Shown one piece after another: positions 37,724 through 45,986 of a stretch of 64,000 nt of DNA (within the stretch, counting starts at the first letter, position 1; every line of letters starts with the position of its first letter). The DNA comes from Xanthobacter autotrophicus Py2 (GTDB lineage: Bacteria > Pseudomonadota > Alphaproteobacteria > Rhizobiales > Xanthobacteraceae): positions 1,516,001-1,580,000 of the forward strand of contig CP000781.1 in the NCBI GenBank assembly GCA_000017645.1. Direction: 5' to 3'. The translations under genes and the position numbers were made by a program. Below the pieces are notes generated by a model, which saw only the letters and a program-made list of their open reading frames with translations, ran no database searches and was not told where the DNA came from.

Positions 37724-39022
37724 ATGTTGCTTCGTCGCCTCGTCGCGGCAGCGGGACTGTCGCTGCTCGGCCTTTGTCCCGCCCTGGCCCAGCAAAAGCC
37801 GGCCGAGCTGAAGATCGGCATCACCACCTACAGCTCGGGCGCGGCGTCCGTCTTCGGCATCCCGGCCCGCGACGCGGCGGAGATGCTGGCCGCCGACATC
37901 AACGCCAAGGGTGGCGTCCAGGGCGTGCCGGTGAAGCTGTTCTTCGTGGATGAAGGCGCCGGCATCGAGACCCTCATGACCGAATATCGCCGCCTGGTGG
38001 AGGACACCAAGGTGGACGTGATGTTCGCCTCCATCTCCTCCGGCGTGTGCAACAAGATCGCCCCGCTGGCCGAGGACCTGAAGGTTCTCAACTTCATGTG
38101 GGATTGCGGCACCCAGCGCATCCTCGAGGAAGACAAGTACAATTACGTCTTCCGCACCCAGGCGAACGCGACCCCCGAGGTCCTCGCCCCGCTGCTCTAT
38201 CTCCTGAAGACCAAGCCGGACTTCAAGACCATTGCCGTGGTGAACCAGGACTATGCCTGGGGCCGCGACAGCTGGGCCATCTTCTCCCAGGCGCTGAAGG
38301 TGCTGAAGCCCGACGTGAAGGTGGTGGCGGAATTCTTCCCCAAGTTCGGCGCCGCCGACTTCTCCACCGAGGTCTCGCGCCTGCTGGCGCTGAAGCCGGA
38401 TGTGATCTTGTCCACTTCCTGGGGCGGCGACCTCGACACCTTCGTGCGGCAGGCCAACCAGCGCGGGCTGTTCAAGTCGTCCCTGTTTGTGCTGCCGCTG
38501 GCGGAATCCTCGCTCCAGCGCCTCGGCACCGACCTGCCTGAGGGGGTGATCGTGGGCGGCCGCGGCGACCATTATTTCCTTCATCCCGAGCGCATCGGCG
38601 ACGCCAAGTTCAAGGCGTTCATGGACGCCTTCAAGCAGAAGACCGGCAGCTATCCCATCTACCCGGTGTTCCACATGGCGCAGGCCTTCGCCGCCCTCGA
38701 AGCGGTCTATGGCAAGGCGGTGGCCGCCAACGGCGGCAAGTGGCCGAGCCACGACCAGGTCGCCAAGGCGATGCCCGGCCTCACCTTCCAGGCCCTTGGC
38801 CGGCCAGTGGAAATCCGCGCCGACGGGCAGGGCGTCGAGGACCAGCTCATCGGCACCACCACCCGCGTGCCGGCCTACAGCTTCGACATCCTCGACAACA
38901 TGATGATCTTCCCCGCCGTGCAACTGATGCCGCCGGTGGGCCAGAAGTCCGAGGCCTGGATCGCAACGCTGAAGCCCGGCATCGTCGACATCAAGGTCGA
39001 CACCTTCAAGGCGGCCAAATAG
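37724..39022 (+). CDS. Branched-chain-amino-acid-type ABC transporter substrate-binding protein
   Basis: Periplasmic receptor of 432 residues with a signal peptide (MLLRRLVAAAGLSLLG to ALAQQ) and the type I binding fold of LivK proteins. GVQGVPVKLFFVDEGAG, the TEYRRLVEDTKVDVMFA lobe-1 helix and DYAWGRDSW are family-like. First gene of a complete Liv-type operon that runs directly into an aldehyde dehydrogenase and a short-chain dehydrogenase, so the ligand is probably a catabolic substrate (perhaps an aromatic or short carboxylate) rather than an amino acid. Confidence 0.85.
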   Translation: MLLRRLVAAAGLSLLGLCPALAQQKPAELKIGITTYSSGAASVFGIPARDAAEMLAADINAKGGVQGVPVKLFFVDEGAGIETLMTEYRRLVEDTKVDVMFASISSGVCNKIAPLAEDLKVLNFMWDCGTQRILEEDKYNYVFRTQANATPEVLAPLLYLLKTKPDFKTIAVVNQDYAWGRDSWAIFSQALKVLKPDVKVVAEFFPKFGAADFSTEVSRLLALKPDVILSTSWGGDLDTFVRQANQRGLFKSSLFVLPLAESSLQRLGTDLPEGVIVGGRGDHYFLHPERIGDAKFKAFMDAFKQKTGSYPIYPVFHMAQAFAALEAVYGKAVAANGGKWPSHDQVAKAMPGLTFQALGRPVEIRADGQGVEDQLIGTTTRVPAYSFDILDNMMIFPAVQLMPPVGQKSEAWIATLKPGIVDIKVDTFKAAK

Positions 39023-39098
39023 GCCCCCGATCCAAGCCATCCGAGGTTTTTCCGGGCGCGGCATGTCACGTGCCGCGCCGGTACCGCAAGGGGCCTTC

Positions 39099-40004
39099 AT
39101 GTCCTTCGACACCATCGTGCTGGCCGTCTGCGACGGCGTCGCCTATGCCTCCCTGGTCTTCCTGGTGGCGGTGGGCCTGACGTTCATCTTCGGCGTGCTG
39201 GGCGTGCTCAACATTGCCCACGGCAGCTTCTACGCGCTCGGCGCCTATACCGCGGTCAGCGCGGGGCTGGCGCTCACCAAGGCCGGGTTCAGCCCCTGGC
39301 TCACCTTTCCGGCCCTGTTCGTGGGCGCCATCGCGGTGGGCGTGGTGCTGGGCGGGCTGATGGAGAAGCTGCTGCTCCAGCGCATCTACGACAAGGAGCA
39401 GGTGCTGCAGATCCTTGTCACCTTCGCCGTGTTCATGATCCTGGAGAATGTGCAGCGGCTGGTGTGGGGCGTGCAGCCCTATTTCATGTCGGAACCGCTG
39501 CAACTGCTCGGCAACGTCTCCCTGTTCGGCATCAGCTACACCGCCTACCAGACCCTGTTCCTGCCGGCCTTGGCGCTGATCGTGCTGTTCGGCCTGCGCT
39601 TCTTCCTGCGGCACACCTCGGCGGGGGCGCAGATCCTCGCCGTCACCGAGGACCGGGAGGCGGCGAGCGCCATCGGCATCGATGCCCAGAAGGTCTATTT
39701 CATCACCTTCATCGCCGGCGCGACCCTCGCGGCGCTGGGCGGGGCGCTGGCGGCGCCCACCACGTCCCTCATGCCCGGCATGGGGGCGGAGATGATCGTG
39801 CTGTCCTTCGCGGTGGCCGCCACCGCCGGCCTCGGCCAGATCGAGGGCGCCGCTGTGGCAGCCCTGATGATCGGCCTCGGGCGATCCGTCGCCGTCTATC
39901 TCGCCCCCGAATTCGAGGTGCTCGTGCCCTACATCCTCATGGTCGCGGTGCTCATCTTCCGTCCGAGCGGCCTGTTCGGCGCGCCCCAGCTCAGGAAGAT
40001 CTGA
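39099..40004 (+). CDS. Branched-chain-amino-acid-type ABC transporter permease (LivH-like)
   Basis: Inner-membrane permease of 301 residues with about eight spans. LTFIFGVLGVLNIAHGSFYALGAY near residues 28-50 is the LivH signature, and ITFIAGATLAALGGALAAP near 205 is the second conserved element. I chose ATG 39099 (MSFDTIVLAV). The next permease gene begins two bases past its stop. Confidence 0.88.
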   Translation: MSFDTIVLAVCDGVAYASLVFLVAVGLTFIFGVLGVLNIAHGSFYALGAYTAVSAGLALTKAGFSPWLTFPALFVGAIAVGVVLGGLMEKLLLQRIYDKEQVLQILVTFAVFMILENVQRLVWGVQPYFMSEPLQLLGNVSLFGISYTAYQTLFLPALALIVLFGLRFFLRHTSAGAQILAVTEDREAASAIGIDAQKVYFITFIAGATLAALGGALAAPTTSLMPGMGAEMIVLSFAVAATAGLGQIEGAAVAALMIGLGRSVAVYLAPEFEVLVPYILMVAVLIFRPSGLFGAPQLRKI

Positions 40005-40006
40005 AA

Positions 40007-40981
40007 ATGGCCGTGCGCTGGATCCTCCTCGCTCTCCTTCTCGCGGTGCTGGCGGCCGTGCCGGCCTTTGCCGCCTCGTCCCAGACCTTCCTCGCCATCG
40101 TGTTCGCGAAAAGCCTCGCGGTGCTCGGCCTCCTGCTGCTGCTTCAGGCGGGGCAGGTGTCGTTCGGCCACGGCATGTTCTTCGCGACCGGCGCCTACAC
40201 CGTAGCCTTCCTCGGCCGCAGCGTGGGCGGCGGCGACATAGCCCTGCTGCTCGCCGCCTCGGCGGTCTCCAGCGTGCTCCTCGGCCTGCTGGTGGGGCTG
40301 TTCGTGGTGCGCTACCGCTACATCTTCTTCGGCATGCTGAATTTGGCCTTCTCCATGGTGCTCTATTCCATCCTGGAGAAGTTCTTCCACCTCACCGGCG
40401 GCTCCGATGGCCTGCGCATCCGCCGGCCCTCGGCCTTCGGCTTCGCCTTCGATCGCGCGCAGTTCGACACGCTGATCTATTACCTCACGCTGGTGCTCGC
40501 CTTCGGCGCGGCCTACCTCGTGTGGCGCTATCTGCGCAGCCCGCTCGGACAGGCGCTCAAAGCCATCAAGAGCAACGAGACGCGGCTCGAATACATCGGC
40601 CTGTCCGCCCGCTTCGTCATGCTGGTGGGCTATGTGATCTCCGCGCTCCTGTGCGGCATCGGCGGCGCCTGCCTCGGCATCATCCAGGGCATCGCGACGC
40701 CCGAGTACAGCTATTGGACCCGCTCCGCCGAATTCGTCTTCATCGCCATCCTCGGCGGGGTGGGCCACGTGGCCGGCGCGCTCACCGGCACCTTCGTCTA
40801 CGAGGCGGTGCGCACCTATGCGGCGGCCTTCGTGGCTGACAGCTGGCAGATGATCCTCGGCTTCGTGCTGCTGGCCATCATCCTGAAGGCGCCCACCGGC
40901 ATCGTCGGGCTGGTGCAGGCCATCGCCGGCCGCCGCAAGGCGCAGGCCACGGCCGCCCTCACCGTGGAGACCGCGCGATGA
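40007..40981 (+). CDS. Branched-chain-amino-acid-type ABC transporter permease (LivM-like)
   Basis: Second permease, 324 residues, with an N-terminal hydrophobic leader and about ten spans. LLLLQAGQVSFGHGMFFATGAYT is the LivM signature, and the cytoplasmic coupling segment LRSPLGQALKAIKSNETRLEYIG contacts the ATPase. Overlaps the ATPase start by four bases (ATGA). Confidence 0.88.
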   Translation: MAVRWILLALLLAVLAAVPAFAASSQTFLAIVFAKSLAVLGLLLLLQAGQVSFGHGMFFATGAYTVAFLGRSVGGGDIALLLAASAVSSVLLGLLVGLFVVRYRYIFFGMLNLAFSMVLYSILEKFFHLTGGSDGLRIRRPSAFGFAFDRAQFDTLIYYLTLVLAFGAAYLVWRYLRSPLGQALKAIKSNETRLEYIGLSARFVMLVGYVISALLCGIGGACLGIIQGIATPEYSYWTRSAEFVFIAILGGVGHVAGALTGTFVYEAVRTYAAAFVADSWQMILGFVLLAIILKAPTGIVGLVQAIAGRRKAQATAALTVETAR

Positions 40982-41727
40982 GCGAGCATCCCATCCTGCT
41001 TCAGGCGCGCGGTCTCGAGATCCGCTTCGGCGGCGTGGTCGCGGCCAACGGCATCGATCTCGACGTGCGCGGCGGCGAGAACCTCGCCATCATCGGCCCC
41101 AACGGCGCGGGCAAGACCACCTTCCTCAACATCTGCACCGGCTATCTGCGGCCCAAGGCCGGCACGGTGCGGTTCGAGGGCAAGGAGATCACCGCCCATC
41201 CGCCGCGGGACATCACGCGGCTGGGTATCGCGCGCGCCTTCCAGATCCCGCAGCTGTTCTCCGACCACACGGTGCTGGAGAACATGCTGCTGGCGGCGGC
41301 CTCCCGCGCGCGGCGGTTCAACCTGCTCCGGCCACTGGAGAAGATCGCCGAGCGCGACGAGATGGTGGAGCTACTCGACCTCGTGGGCTGCGCCGGGGAT
41401 CTTGGCAAGCGCGCCGGCGACCTGCCGGAGGGCCACCGCAAGCTGGTGGACATCGCCATCGCGCTGGCCATGAAGCCCAAGCTGCTGCTCATGGACGAGC
41501 CCACCTCCGGCGTCGCCACCGCCGACAAGTTCGGCGTCATGGAGATTCTGGTCTCCGCGCTCGCCAAGGCCAGGGTCGCCTCCGTCTTCGTCGAGCACGA
41601 CATGGACATGGTGCAGCGCTACGCCGGCCGGGTGGCGGTGTGGAGCGCCGGCAAGATCCAGAAGCTCGGCGCCCCGGCCGAGGTGCTGGAGGACCCTGAA
41701 GTCATCCGCACCGTGATCGGAGTTTGA
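40978..41727 (+). CDS. ABC transporter ATP-binding protein (LivG-like)
   Basis: ATPase of 249 residues. Walker A GPNGAGKTT near residues 40-48, a signature region written DLPEGHRKLVDIA instead of the canonical LSGGQ (a variation common in this LivG subgroup), Walker B LLLMDEPTSGV and the switch His in VEHDMDMV. It pairs with the following LivF-like ATPase. Confidence 0.87.
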   Translation: MSEHPILLQARGLEIRFGGVVAANGIDLDVRGGENLAIIGPNGAGKTTFLNICTGYLRPKAGTVRFEGKEITAHPPRDITRLGIARAFQIPQLFSDHTVLENMLLAAASRARRFNLLRPLEKIAERDEMVELLDLVGCAGDLGKRAGDLPEGHRKLVDIAIALAMKPKLLLMDEPTSGVATADKFGVMEILVSALAKARVASVFVEHDMDMVQRYAGRVAVWSAGKIQKLGAPAEVLEDPEVIRTVIGV

Positions 41728-41729
41728 TC

Positions 41730-42407
41730 ATGCTCATCCTCGATCATGTCACCGTCTCGTTCGGCACGGTCCCGGTGCTGCGCGGCGTGTCGTTCCAGCT
41801 CAGGGAAGGGGAGGCGGTGGCCTTCGTTGGCCGCAACGGCGCCGGCAAGACCACGACGCTGCGCTCCATCATGGGCTTCACCCGGAATGGCGGGCGCATA
41901 GAGTTCGACGGGCACGACCTAGCCGGCGTTGCCGCGCATCTTCGGCCCGGCCTCGGCATCGGCTATGCGCCGGAGGACCGCCGCCTGTTCTCCCGCTTCA
42001 CGGTGGAGGAGAACATCCTGCTTCCGGCGCAGGTGGCCAAGCTTTCCAGCGAGGAGACAAAGCGCCGGCTCGATCGCGTCTACCATGTGCTGCCCGAGCT
42101 GAAGGAGATGGCCAGGCGCCCCGCCGGCTCGGTCTCCGGCGGGCAGGGCAAGATGGTGGCGCTCGGCCGCGCGCTGATGCTCGCCACCCGCCTGGTGCTG
42201 CTGGACGAGCCCTTCCAGGGCCTCGCCCCGGTGCTCGCCAACCGCTACGCCGAGGCCCTGCGGAGCCTGCGCGACACCGATCCCAGCCTCGCCCTCATCA
42301 TTACTGAATCGAACCCGCACCTGCTGCGCGGCTTCGCCGAACGCACCATCACCATCGAGCGTGGCGAGATCGCGGGCGACGTGCCCAACGAAGGACTGGC
42401 CGCATGA
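41730..42407 (+). CDS. ABC transporter ATP-binding protein (LivF-like)
   Basis: Second ATPase, 225 residues. Walker A GRNGAGKTT near residue 35, signature VSGGQGKMVALGRAL, Walker B LVLLDEPFQGL and IIITESN in place of the usual switch-His sequence. ATG 41730 preferred to the TTG at 41724. Its end overlaps the aldehyde dehydrogenase start by four bases, tying the transporter to the enzyme. Confidence 0.86.
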   Translation: MLILDHVTVSFGTVPVLRGVSFQLREGEAVAFVGRNGAGKTTTLRSIMGFTRNGGRIEFDGHDLAGVAAHLRPGLGIGYAPEDRRLFSRFTVEENILLPAQVAKLSSEETKRRLDRVYHVLPELKEMARRPAGSVSGGQGKMVALGRALMLATRLVLLDEPFQGLAPVLANRYAEALRSLRDTDPSLALIITESNPHLLRGFAERTITIERGEIAGDVPNEGLAA

Positions 42408-43867
42408 ATGAGCTGAACCCCGTGATGCTCGCCAAGGGCGTCTTCATCAACAACGCCTGGCGCCCGGCCGCCTCCGGGCGCGTCATCGATGTGTACGCTC
42501 CGGCCGAGGGCCGGGTGTTCGCCCAGATCGCCGCCGGCACGGCCGCCGACGTGGATGCGGCGGTGAAGGCCGCGCGCCATGCGGCGGAGGAGGGGGCCTG
42601 GAGCCGCCTCACCGCCACCGAGCGCGGCCGCCTGCTCTCCAGGCTCGCCGTCGCCATCGCCGACCATGCGGAGGAACTGGCGAAGCTCGAGGCCCGCGAC
42701 ACCGGTAAGCCCATGAAGCAGGCCCGTGCCGACATCGCCGCCGCGTCGCGCTACTTCGAGTTCTACGGCGGCGCCGCCGACAAGCTGCACGGCGAGACCA
42801 TTCCCTTCCTCGCCGGTTACTTCGTGCCCACCGAGCGTGTGCCCCACGGCGTCACCGCCCACATCATCCCGTGGAACTACCCGGCGCAGATGTTCGGCCG
42901 CACCATCGGGCCGGCGCTGGCGGTGGGCAACGCCACCGTCATCAAGCCGGCGGAGGACGCCTGCCTCACGCCGCTGCGCCTCGCCGAGCTTGCCGCCGAG
43001 GTGGGCTTCCCGGACGGCGCCATCAACATCGTGCCCGGCCTCGGCGAGGAGGCGGGCGCGGCGCTCTCCGCCCATCCGGACATCGATTTCATCGCCTTCA
43101 CCGGCTCGCCGGAGGTGGGCATCCTGATCCAGACCGCGGCAGCGAAGAACCATATCGGCTGCACCCTGGAGCTGGGCGGCAAGTCGCCCCACGTGGTGTT
43201 CGCCGATGCGGACCTCGACGCGGCCATCCCGGTCATCGCCAACACCGTGGTGCAGAACGCCGGGCAGACCTGCTCGGCCGGCTCGCGCCTCCTGGTGGAA
43301 CGCAAGGTCTATGAGGAGGTGGTGTCGCGCCTCAATGCCCGCTTCGCCTCGCTGCGCGCCGGCTCGCCGGAGATGGACCTCGACCTCGGTCCGGTGATCA
43401 ACGCCAAGCAGAAGGAACGGGTGGAGAGCTTCTTCGCCAAGGCATCGGCGGATGACGTGGGCGTGGTGGCCGAGGGGCTGGTGGCCGAGGGCGTGCCCGC
43501 GGGCGGCTTCTACGTGCCGCCTCGGGTCTACGGCCCGGTGCCGCGCAGCCACATCCTCGCCACCCAGGAAGTGTTCGGCCCGGTGCTCGCGGTGCTGCCC
43601 TTTGACGACGAGGCCGACGCCATCGCCCTCGCCAACGGCACCGAGTTCGGCCTCATGGCCGGCATCTGGTCCACCAATGCCTCGCGCGCCATCCGCGTCG
43701 CCCGCAAGGTGAAGGCGGGGCAGGTCTATGTGAATGCCTATGGCGCCGGCGGCGGCATCGAACTGCCGTTCGGCGGCATGAAGAAATCCGGCCACGGCCG
43801 GGAGAAGGGCTTCGAGGCGCTCTACGAGTTCTCGACCCTCAAGACCCTGATCATCAAGCACGATTGA
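42404..43867 (+). CDS. NAD(P)-dependent aldehyde dehydrogenase
   Basis: Aldehyde dehydrogenase superfamily enzyme of 487 residues. PWNYPAQMFGRTIGPALAVGN and the cofactor loop FTGSPEVG precede the general base in LELGGKSPHVVF and the nucleophile Cys in NAGQTCSAGSRLLV. The C-terminal FGGMKKSGHGREKG is near the usual signature. The class (betaine/aromatic aldehyde-like) cannot be fixed. Translationally coupled to the ABC transporter, suggesting the imported compound yields an aldehyde. Confidence 0.9.
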   Translation: MNELNPVMLAKGVFINNAWRPAASGRVIDVYAPAEGRVFAQIAAGTAADVDAAVKAARHAAEEGAWSRLTATERGRLLSRLAVAIADHAEELAKLEARDTGKPMKQARADIAAASRYFEFYGGAADKLHGETIPFLAGYFVPTERVPHGVTAHIIPWNYPAQMFGRTIGPALAVGNATVIKPAEDACLTPLRLAELAAEVGFPDGAINIVPGLGEEAGAALSAHPDIDFIAFTGSPEVGILIQTAAAKNHIGCTLELGGKSPHVVFADADLDAAIPVIANTVVQNAGQTCSAGSRLLVERKVYEEVVSRLNARFASLRAGSPEMDLDLGPVINAKQKERVESFFAKASADDVGVVAEGLVAEGVPAGGFYVPPRVYGPVPRSHILATQEVFGPVLAVLPFDDEADAIALANGTEFGLMAGIWSTNASRAIRVARKVKAGQVYVNAYGAGGGIELPFGGMKKSGHGREKGFEALYEFSTLKTLIIKHD

Positions 43868-43881
43868 GAAAGCAGCCCACC

Positions 43882-44649
43882 ATGTCCACTGCTGGAAATC
43901 TGCGTCTTTCCGGAAAAACTGCGCTCGTCACGGGCGCCGCCTCGGGCTTCGGCGCCGAGATCGCCCGCGTCTTCGCCCGCGAGGGCGCCAAGGTCGCCAT
44001 CGTCGACCTGAACGGCGAGGGCGCCCGGAAGGTGGCCGAAGAGATCGGCCCGGCCGCCATCGCCGTCACGGCGGACGTGACCAGCCGCGCCGACATCGAG
44101 GCGGCGGTTGCCGCCACCATCGCCCACGGCGGCAAGCTCGACATTGTCGTCAACAACGCGGGCTGGACCCACCGCAATAAGCCGCTGATGGAGGTGACCG
44201 AGGAGGAGTTCGACAGGGTCTACGCCATCAACGTGAAGTCCATCTATTACATGACCCACACCATCGTGCCGATCATGTCGGGGCAGGGCGGTGGAGTGGT
44301 CGTGAATGTGGGCTCCGTCGCGGGCATCCGGCCGCGTCCGGGCCTCACCTGGTACAATTCCTCCAAGGGGGCGGTGAACCTGGCCACCCGCTCGCTGGCG
44401 GTGGAGCTGGCGCCGCAGAAGATCCGCGTGAACTGCGTCGCCCCGGTGATGGGCGCGACAGGTCTCCTCGACAGCTTCATGGGCGTGCCCGACACGCCGG
44501 AGAACCGCGCGCGCTTCATCGCCACCATTCCGCTCGGCCGGCTGTCCGAGCCGAAGGACATCGCCAACGCCTGCCTGTATCTTGCCTCCGACGAGGCGGA
44601 GTTCATCACCGGCGTGGTGCTGGAAGTGGACGGCGGCCGCACCATCTGA
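43882..44649 (+). CDS. Short-chain dehydrogenase/reductase (3-oxoacyl-ACP reductase-like)
   Basis: Classical SDR of 255 residues. Cofactor motif TGAASGFG near residues 15-22, Asp following the second strand (VDLNGEGA, favouring NAD), the NNAG motif near 88-91, Ser in NVGSVAG, and catalytic Tyr-X3-Lys in WYNSSKGAV. ATG 43882. It lies 14 bases after the aldehyde dehydrogenase stop in the same operon, probably catalysing the preceding alcohol oxidation. Confidence 0.88.
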   Translation: MSTAGNLRLSGKTALVTGAASGFGAEIARVFAREGAKVAIVDLNGEGARKVAEEIGPAAIAVTADVTSRADIEAAVAATIAHGGKLDIVVNNAGWTHRNKPLMEVTEEEFDRVYAINVKSIYYMTHTIVPIMSGQGGGVVVNVGSVAGIRPRPGLTWYNSSKGAVNLATRSLAVELAPQKIRVNCVAPVMGATGLLDSFMGVPDTPENRARFIATIPLGRLSEPKDIANACLYLASDEAEFITGVVLEVDGGRTI

Positions 44650-44871
44650 TCGCAAGAGAGCGATGCTCCAGGGAGCCCGGCCGGCGCCAACCGCCGGGCT
44701 CCTTCGCCCCGCCACGGCGGGGATGCGTGTTCCGAGGGGAAGAGCGCCGGCATACGGCGCCGTGAGGGAGGAGGGAGCGGGATCGCCTGTCGCGCATCGT
44801 CACCTGTCTTGCAGCCCGACGATGGCGCGGATCGGCCCGGCTTCCGGACCAATGCGTCAGGGAGGACAGAC

Positions 44872-45861
44872 ATGAACGACCCGAGGATGCTGATCACACG
44901 CCGGCGCGCGCTTCTGGGCGGCGCCCTTTCCGTGGGCGCGTTGGCGCTGGGGCCGGGCCTTGCGCCCGCCTTCGCCAAGGCGCCGCTGGTGGGCCAGCCG
45001 GCGCCGTATTTCTACCGCTTCAAGTTCGGTGACGGCGAGATCACCGTGGTGTCCGACGGCACGCTGCCGCTCGGCGATCCCCACGCCAACTTCACCGGCC
45101 TGTCCGCCCAGGAGATGGACCGGCAGCTCACGTCCAACTTCCTGCCCCTTTCCAATGCGGTGCTGGAGCAGAACATCCTGGTGCTGAACACTGGCGAGAA
45201 GCTGATCGTGTTCGATACCGGCATGGGCACGTCCAAGCTGTTCGGCCCCACCACCGGCAAGCTGATGGCCTCCATCAAGCAGGCGGGCATCGATCCGAAG
45301 GACGTGGACGCGGTGGTGATGAGCCACGCCCACATCGACCATTGCGGCGGCTGCATGGCCGAGGACGGCACGCGCAACTTCCCCAATGCCCAGTATTATA
45401 TCTCCCAGGCCGATTACGATTACTGGACCGACGAGAAGACGGTGGGGCCGAACCTGAAGGCCTTCCTGGAGCAGGCGCGCAAGAACCTCGTTCCCAACCG
45501 CGACCGCATGGTGTTCTTCAAGGACGGGGAGGAATTCCTGCCCGGCATCCAGGCCATCTCCGCGCCGGGGCATACGGTGGGGCACACCGTCTTCATGATC
45601 AGCTCCGGCGGCAAGCAGCTGTGCTACATCGGCGACCTCGCCCACCATCCGGTGCTGCTGCTGGAACAGCCGCTCACCGAGTTCATGTACGACACCGACC
45701 CCAAGCAGTCGGCCCAGTCGCGGGTGAAGGTGCTGTCCATGCTCGCGGCCAACCGCATTCCCCTCATCGCCTACCATTTCGCCTGGCCGGGCTTCGGCCA
45801 TGTGGCGGCGCAGGGGCAGGGCTTCCGCTATTTCCCGGCGCCCATGGTGATGGAGATGTGA
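44872..45861 (+). CDS. Exported metallo-beta-lactamase-fold hydrolase
   Basis: MBL-fold protein of 329 residues with the zinc motif SHAHIDHCGG near 145-153, a downstream GHTVGHT and HHPVLL, and a final FAWPGFGH. The N-terminus (LITRRRALLGGALSVGALALG) is twin-arginine-like, indicating export of a folded metal protein. ATG 44872 after GGGAGGA. 222 bases separate it from the dehydrogenase, so it may have its own promoter. A lactonase or quorum-quenching-like role is possible but unproven. Confidence 0.8.
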   Translation: MNDPRMLITRRRALLGGALSVGALALGPGLAPAFAKAPLVGQPAPYFYRFKFGDGEITVVSDGTLPLGDPHANFTGLSAQEMDRQLTSNFLPLSNAVLEQNILVLNTGEKLIVFDTGMGTSKLFGPTTGKLMASIKQAGIDPKDVDAVVMSHAHIDHCGGCMAEDGTRNFPNAQYYISQADYDYWTDEKTVGPNLKAFLEQARKNLVPNRDRMVFFKDGEEFLPGIQAISAPGHTVGHTVFMISSGGKQLCYIGDLAHHPVLLLEQPLTEFMYDTDPKQSAQSRVKVLSMLAANRIPLIAYHFAWPGFGHVAAQGQGFRYFPAPMVMEM

Positions 45862-45986
45862 GGCCGCTCGCGCGTGCGCTTGACCCGTTCCGCCGCGGTC
45901 GAGCACGGCGGCTGACGCTCTGAGATCGGATGGGGAGGCGGCAGCCAGTCGCTTCCCCATCCCCACGGCAAGGAAAGCCAGGCGCC

